NCBI GenBank assembly: GCA_028869725.1
Contig: JAGWRJ010000754.1
Location: forward strand, 1-6,460
Origin: Alphaproteobacteria bacterium
GTDB taxonomy: Bacteria; Pseudomonadota; Alphaproteobacteria; Micropepsales; Micropepsaceae
Length of the DNA stretch: 6,460 nt
Direction of reading: 5' to 3'
A program made the position numbers and the translations under genes. Below the pieces are notes generated by a model. It saw only the letters and a program-made list of their open reading frames with translations, searched no databases and was not told where the DNA came from. Shown piece after piece: positions 5,181 to 6,460 of this stretch. Each line of letters opens with the position of its first letter. Position 1 is the first letter of the stretch.

Positions 5181-5397
5181 CGCGAGCCGAGCACTGCAGC
5201 GAGCAAGGCTGGCCCGCAGGGGCGAAGTCAGGATGACGAGCTCGCGCGACCGGCACAGGTATGTGCCGTGAGCGCGATCCCGCAGCGAGCAAAGCGCGCA
5301 GAGCAGTCGCCGCGGCGGCGACCCGCGCTCCGGGGAAATGGTTTTGGGCACTATTGCCGAAACAAAAGTGCCACGCCCGTGGGTGCGGGAACCCACT
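5181..5397. repeat. Gene-free spacer with several hairpins and a short direct repeat
   Basis: No credible gene is seen. The spacer holds: an 11-bp direct repeat GCAGCGAGCAA (5196-5206 and 5282-5292); a two-part hairpin with arms TCGCGC and CGGCACA around loop GGTA (5242-5277); a hairpin GTCGCCG/CGGCGAC with loop CGG (5306-5322); GGCACT/AGTGCC (5347-5352 and 5367-5372); and GTGGGT/ACCCAC (5379-5396). The last lies directly behind the thioredoxin-like gene and may help to end its transcript, although no T-run follows immediately. The intI deletion junction must lie at or just left of this spacer. Confidence 0.6.
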
Positions 5398-5949
5398 TCA
5401 TATCCACTTCACGGAACAGCCGATGCTCGGAATCTGCTCTTTGGGCCCCTGACCCATCTCGATGATCTGCTGCATGGCCTCGAACAATTCCCGCTTCGTG
5501 CCGGGCCGCGGCGGCGAGGTGCGGCCTTCGTCCAGGCGGCCGCGGTACTGCAGTTCGAGCTTGGCGTTGTAGCCGAAGAAATCCGGTGTGCATACGGCGC
5601 CATAGGCGCGCGCGACCTGCTGGGTTTCGTCGTAGAGATAGGGAAATGGAAATTTGTGCGCCTGCGCAAAGCGTTGCATGTTCTCGAAGGAATCCTCGGG
5701 ATAGGTTCCGACATCGTTCGGCATGATGGCCACGGCTTGCATGCCGAGCGGGGAGAGTTCATTGCACACCGCTACGATGCGATCAATGCAAGCCTTTACG
5801 TAGGGACAATGGTTGCAGATGAACATGACGAGTGTGGCCTTCTCTCCGCGGCAATCAGCCAGCGTCCACTCGCGACTGTGCACGCCGCGCAGCCGGAAAT
5901 CCGGTGCCGGTTTTCCAAATTCACAGAGAGGCGTTTCTTTTGCAGCCAT
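5398..5949 (-). CDS. Thioredoxin-fold protein of the AhpC/TSA-like group with CNHC motif
   Basis: The protein has 183 residues and begins MAAKETPLCEFGKPAPDFRL, the usual entry of peroxiredoxin-like thioredoxin folds (GxxAPDFxL). FICNHCPYVKA carries the redox pair Cys45 and Cys48 (CxxC, here CNHC). TPDFFGYNAKLELQYRGRLDEG contains the cis-proline region and the following strand. It is probably a cytosolic thiol-disulfide reductase or peroxiredoxin-like protein; no signal peptide or membrane anchor is seen. The frame stays open to 6135, but that upstream part runs through a REP-like repeat. ATG 5967 lies in sequence repeated within that REP (GAAGATATCGC), so ATG 5949 is preferred. Only a weak GGAAG lies upstream. 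The gene converges with the intI remnant and diverges from metK; it is most likely core chromosome. Confidence 0.9.
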   Translation of the reverse strand: MAAKETPLCEFGKPAPDFRLRGVHSREWTLADCRGEKATLVMFICNHCPYVKACIDRIVAVCNELSPLGMQAVAIMPNDVGTYPEDSFENMQRFAQAHKFPFPYLYDETQQVARAYGAVCTPDFFGYNAKLELQYRGRLDEGRTSPPRPGTKRELFEAMQQIIEMGQGPKEQIPSIGCSVKWI

Positions 5950-5969
5950 TGGGGCGATATCTTCCATGT

Positions 5970-6024
5970 GTAGGAGCGGCGATATTCGCCGCGAAGATAT
6001 CGCGGTCGGGACGACCGCTCCTAC
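5970..6024. repeat. REP-like palindromic element
   Basis: Perfect outer arms GTAGGAGCGG (5970-5979) and CCGCTCCTAC (6015-6024) enclose two inner hairpins: GCGATAT/ATATCGC (5979-5985 and 5997-6003) and CGGTCG/CGACCG around GGA (6003-6017). GTAGGAGCGG palindromes of this kind are, from general knowledge, frequent intergenic REPs in Pseudomonas and Xanthomonadales and are thought to be moved by RAYT transposases, one of which lies at the left edge. It sits in the divergent spacer between the thioredoxin-like gene and metK. Confidence 0.8.
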
Positions 6025-6107
6025 GAGAATACCTTGGTTAAGCATAGTACGGCCATGCGGGTTCAGAGGCGGTAAGCGGGGCGGTGGCGACAAGTTCGTG
6101 GCCACGG

Positions 6108-6136
6108 TCGAAAAGACCTGCCCAAAACAGTACACT
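6108..6136 (+). promoter_or_regulatory. Candidate metK promoter
   Basis: TCGAAA (6108-6113) and TACACT (6131-6136) are spaced by 17 nt, each matching 4 of 6 bases of the sigma-70 boxes. Transcription would start near 6143, about 30 nt before the start codon. No riboswitch-like leader fits in that space. Confidence 0.35.
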
Positions 6137-6174
6137 ATTACCCCTTTTTCAGTTCAAACGCAGAGGACCTGCTC

Positions 6175-6460
6175 ATGTCGCGCAACTTCCTGTTCACCTC
6201 GGAATCGGTTTCGGAGGGCCATCCGGACAAGATGGCGGACCAGATTTCCGACGCGGTGCTGGATGCCATGCTGGAGCAGGACAAGCATTCGCGCGTGGCC
6301 TGCGAAACCCTGGTGAAAACCGGCATGGTCATCATCGCCGGCGAAGTCACCACCAATGCCTGGGTGGACCTCGAGCATCTCGTGCGGCAGGTGGTGAAGG
6401 ACATCGGCTACACCTCCGAGATGGGTTTCGACTGGGAAACCTGCGCGGTACTGAACGCCA
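6175..6460 (+). CDS. metK: S-adenosylmethionine synthetase, 5' part only
   Basis: ATG 6175 is preceded by GAGG 8 nt upstream. The first 95 residues are present; the gene leaves the window at its 3' end (the full enzyme is about 385-400 residues). The N-terminus carries the diagnostic SESVSEGHPDKMADQISDA block with His16 and Asp18, which bind ATP phosphates and magnesium. ACETLVKTGMVIIAGEVTT follows, which is the conserved first-domain strand pair. The enzyme makes S-adenosylmethionine from methionine and ATP in the cytosol. The gene is essential core chromosome and marks the right border of the integron region. Confidence 0.98.
   Translation, partial: MSRNFLFTSESVSEGHPDKMADQISDAVLDAMLEQDKHSRVACETLVKTGMVIIAGEVTTNAWVDLEHLVRQVVKDIGYTSEMGFDWETCAVLNA

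Noticed and set aside
5338..5973. Open frame of 211 codons on the plus strand
   Set aside because: It is the antisense of the well-supported thioredoxin-fold gene and has no recognisable motif.
5950..6135. N-terminal extension of the thioredoxin-like gene to ATG 6135
   Set aside because: The extension runs through the REP element and the metK leader and gives non-protein-like sequence. Family members start near MAAKE.
1..6460. CRISPR array, tRNA or rRNA genes
   Set aside because: No regular spaced repeats and no recognisable tRNA or rRNA sequence were seen. The repeated palindromes are attC sites and REP-like hairpins.

Overview
The window looks like a gammaproteobacterial chromosome, possibly Xanthomonadales. 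That guess is weak and rests on three things: the style of a REP element (outer arms GTAGGAGCGG), a REP-associated-type transposase, and an integron next to housekeeping genes. The dominant feature is a chromosomal integron cassette array of about 4.4 kb (positions 583-4994), read leftward on the minus strand. Six complete attC sites (60-71 nt) and one truncated end delimit seven one-gene cassettes. Each cassette's 5' core site (GTTRRRY) matches the complement of its own 3' R'' box at 6 or 7 of 7 bases, which independently supports the boundaries.

Right edge (4972-6460): metK (5' part only) lies on the plus strand. Divergent from it is a thioredoxin-fold protein with a CNHC motif, and a REP-like hairpin element sits between them. 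A hairpin-rich spacer without genes follows (5181-5397). Next comes a 20-codon remnant that looks like the first residues of an integron integrase (intI), on the plus strand. Then there is an attI-like region with a plausible leftward cassette promoter (Pc, extended -10). The layout of divergent intI, attI and cassettes is classical, but the integrase is broken after about 14 recognisable residues.

Array, in order of transcription: (1) zinc-ribbon plus DUF4145/HEPN-like protein; (2) HAD-superfamily phosphatase; (3) GIY-YIG nuclease-like protein; (4) PD-(D/E)XK nuclease-like protein; (5) HNH endonuclease; (6) unknown 109-residue protein; (7) HEPN-like protein, probably frameshifted near its start. 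Three different nuclease folds in three consecutive cassettes, flanked by HEPN-type proteins, suggest a defence-flavoured array. They are separate cassettes, not one demonstrated system.

Left edge (1-583): a REP-associated/IS200-like HUH tyrosine transposase gene runs off the window. Its ribosome binding site sits in the loop of a perfect hairpin. It abuts the last cassette where that cassette's attC should continue, so the array was probably truncated there.

The most unusual points are how coding frames interact with attC sites. Three genes end on the TAA inside their R'' box. Two genes whose R'' reads CAAC run through the attC, and one of these ends in an ATGA overlap with the start codon of the next cassette.
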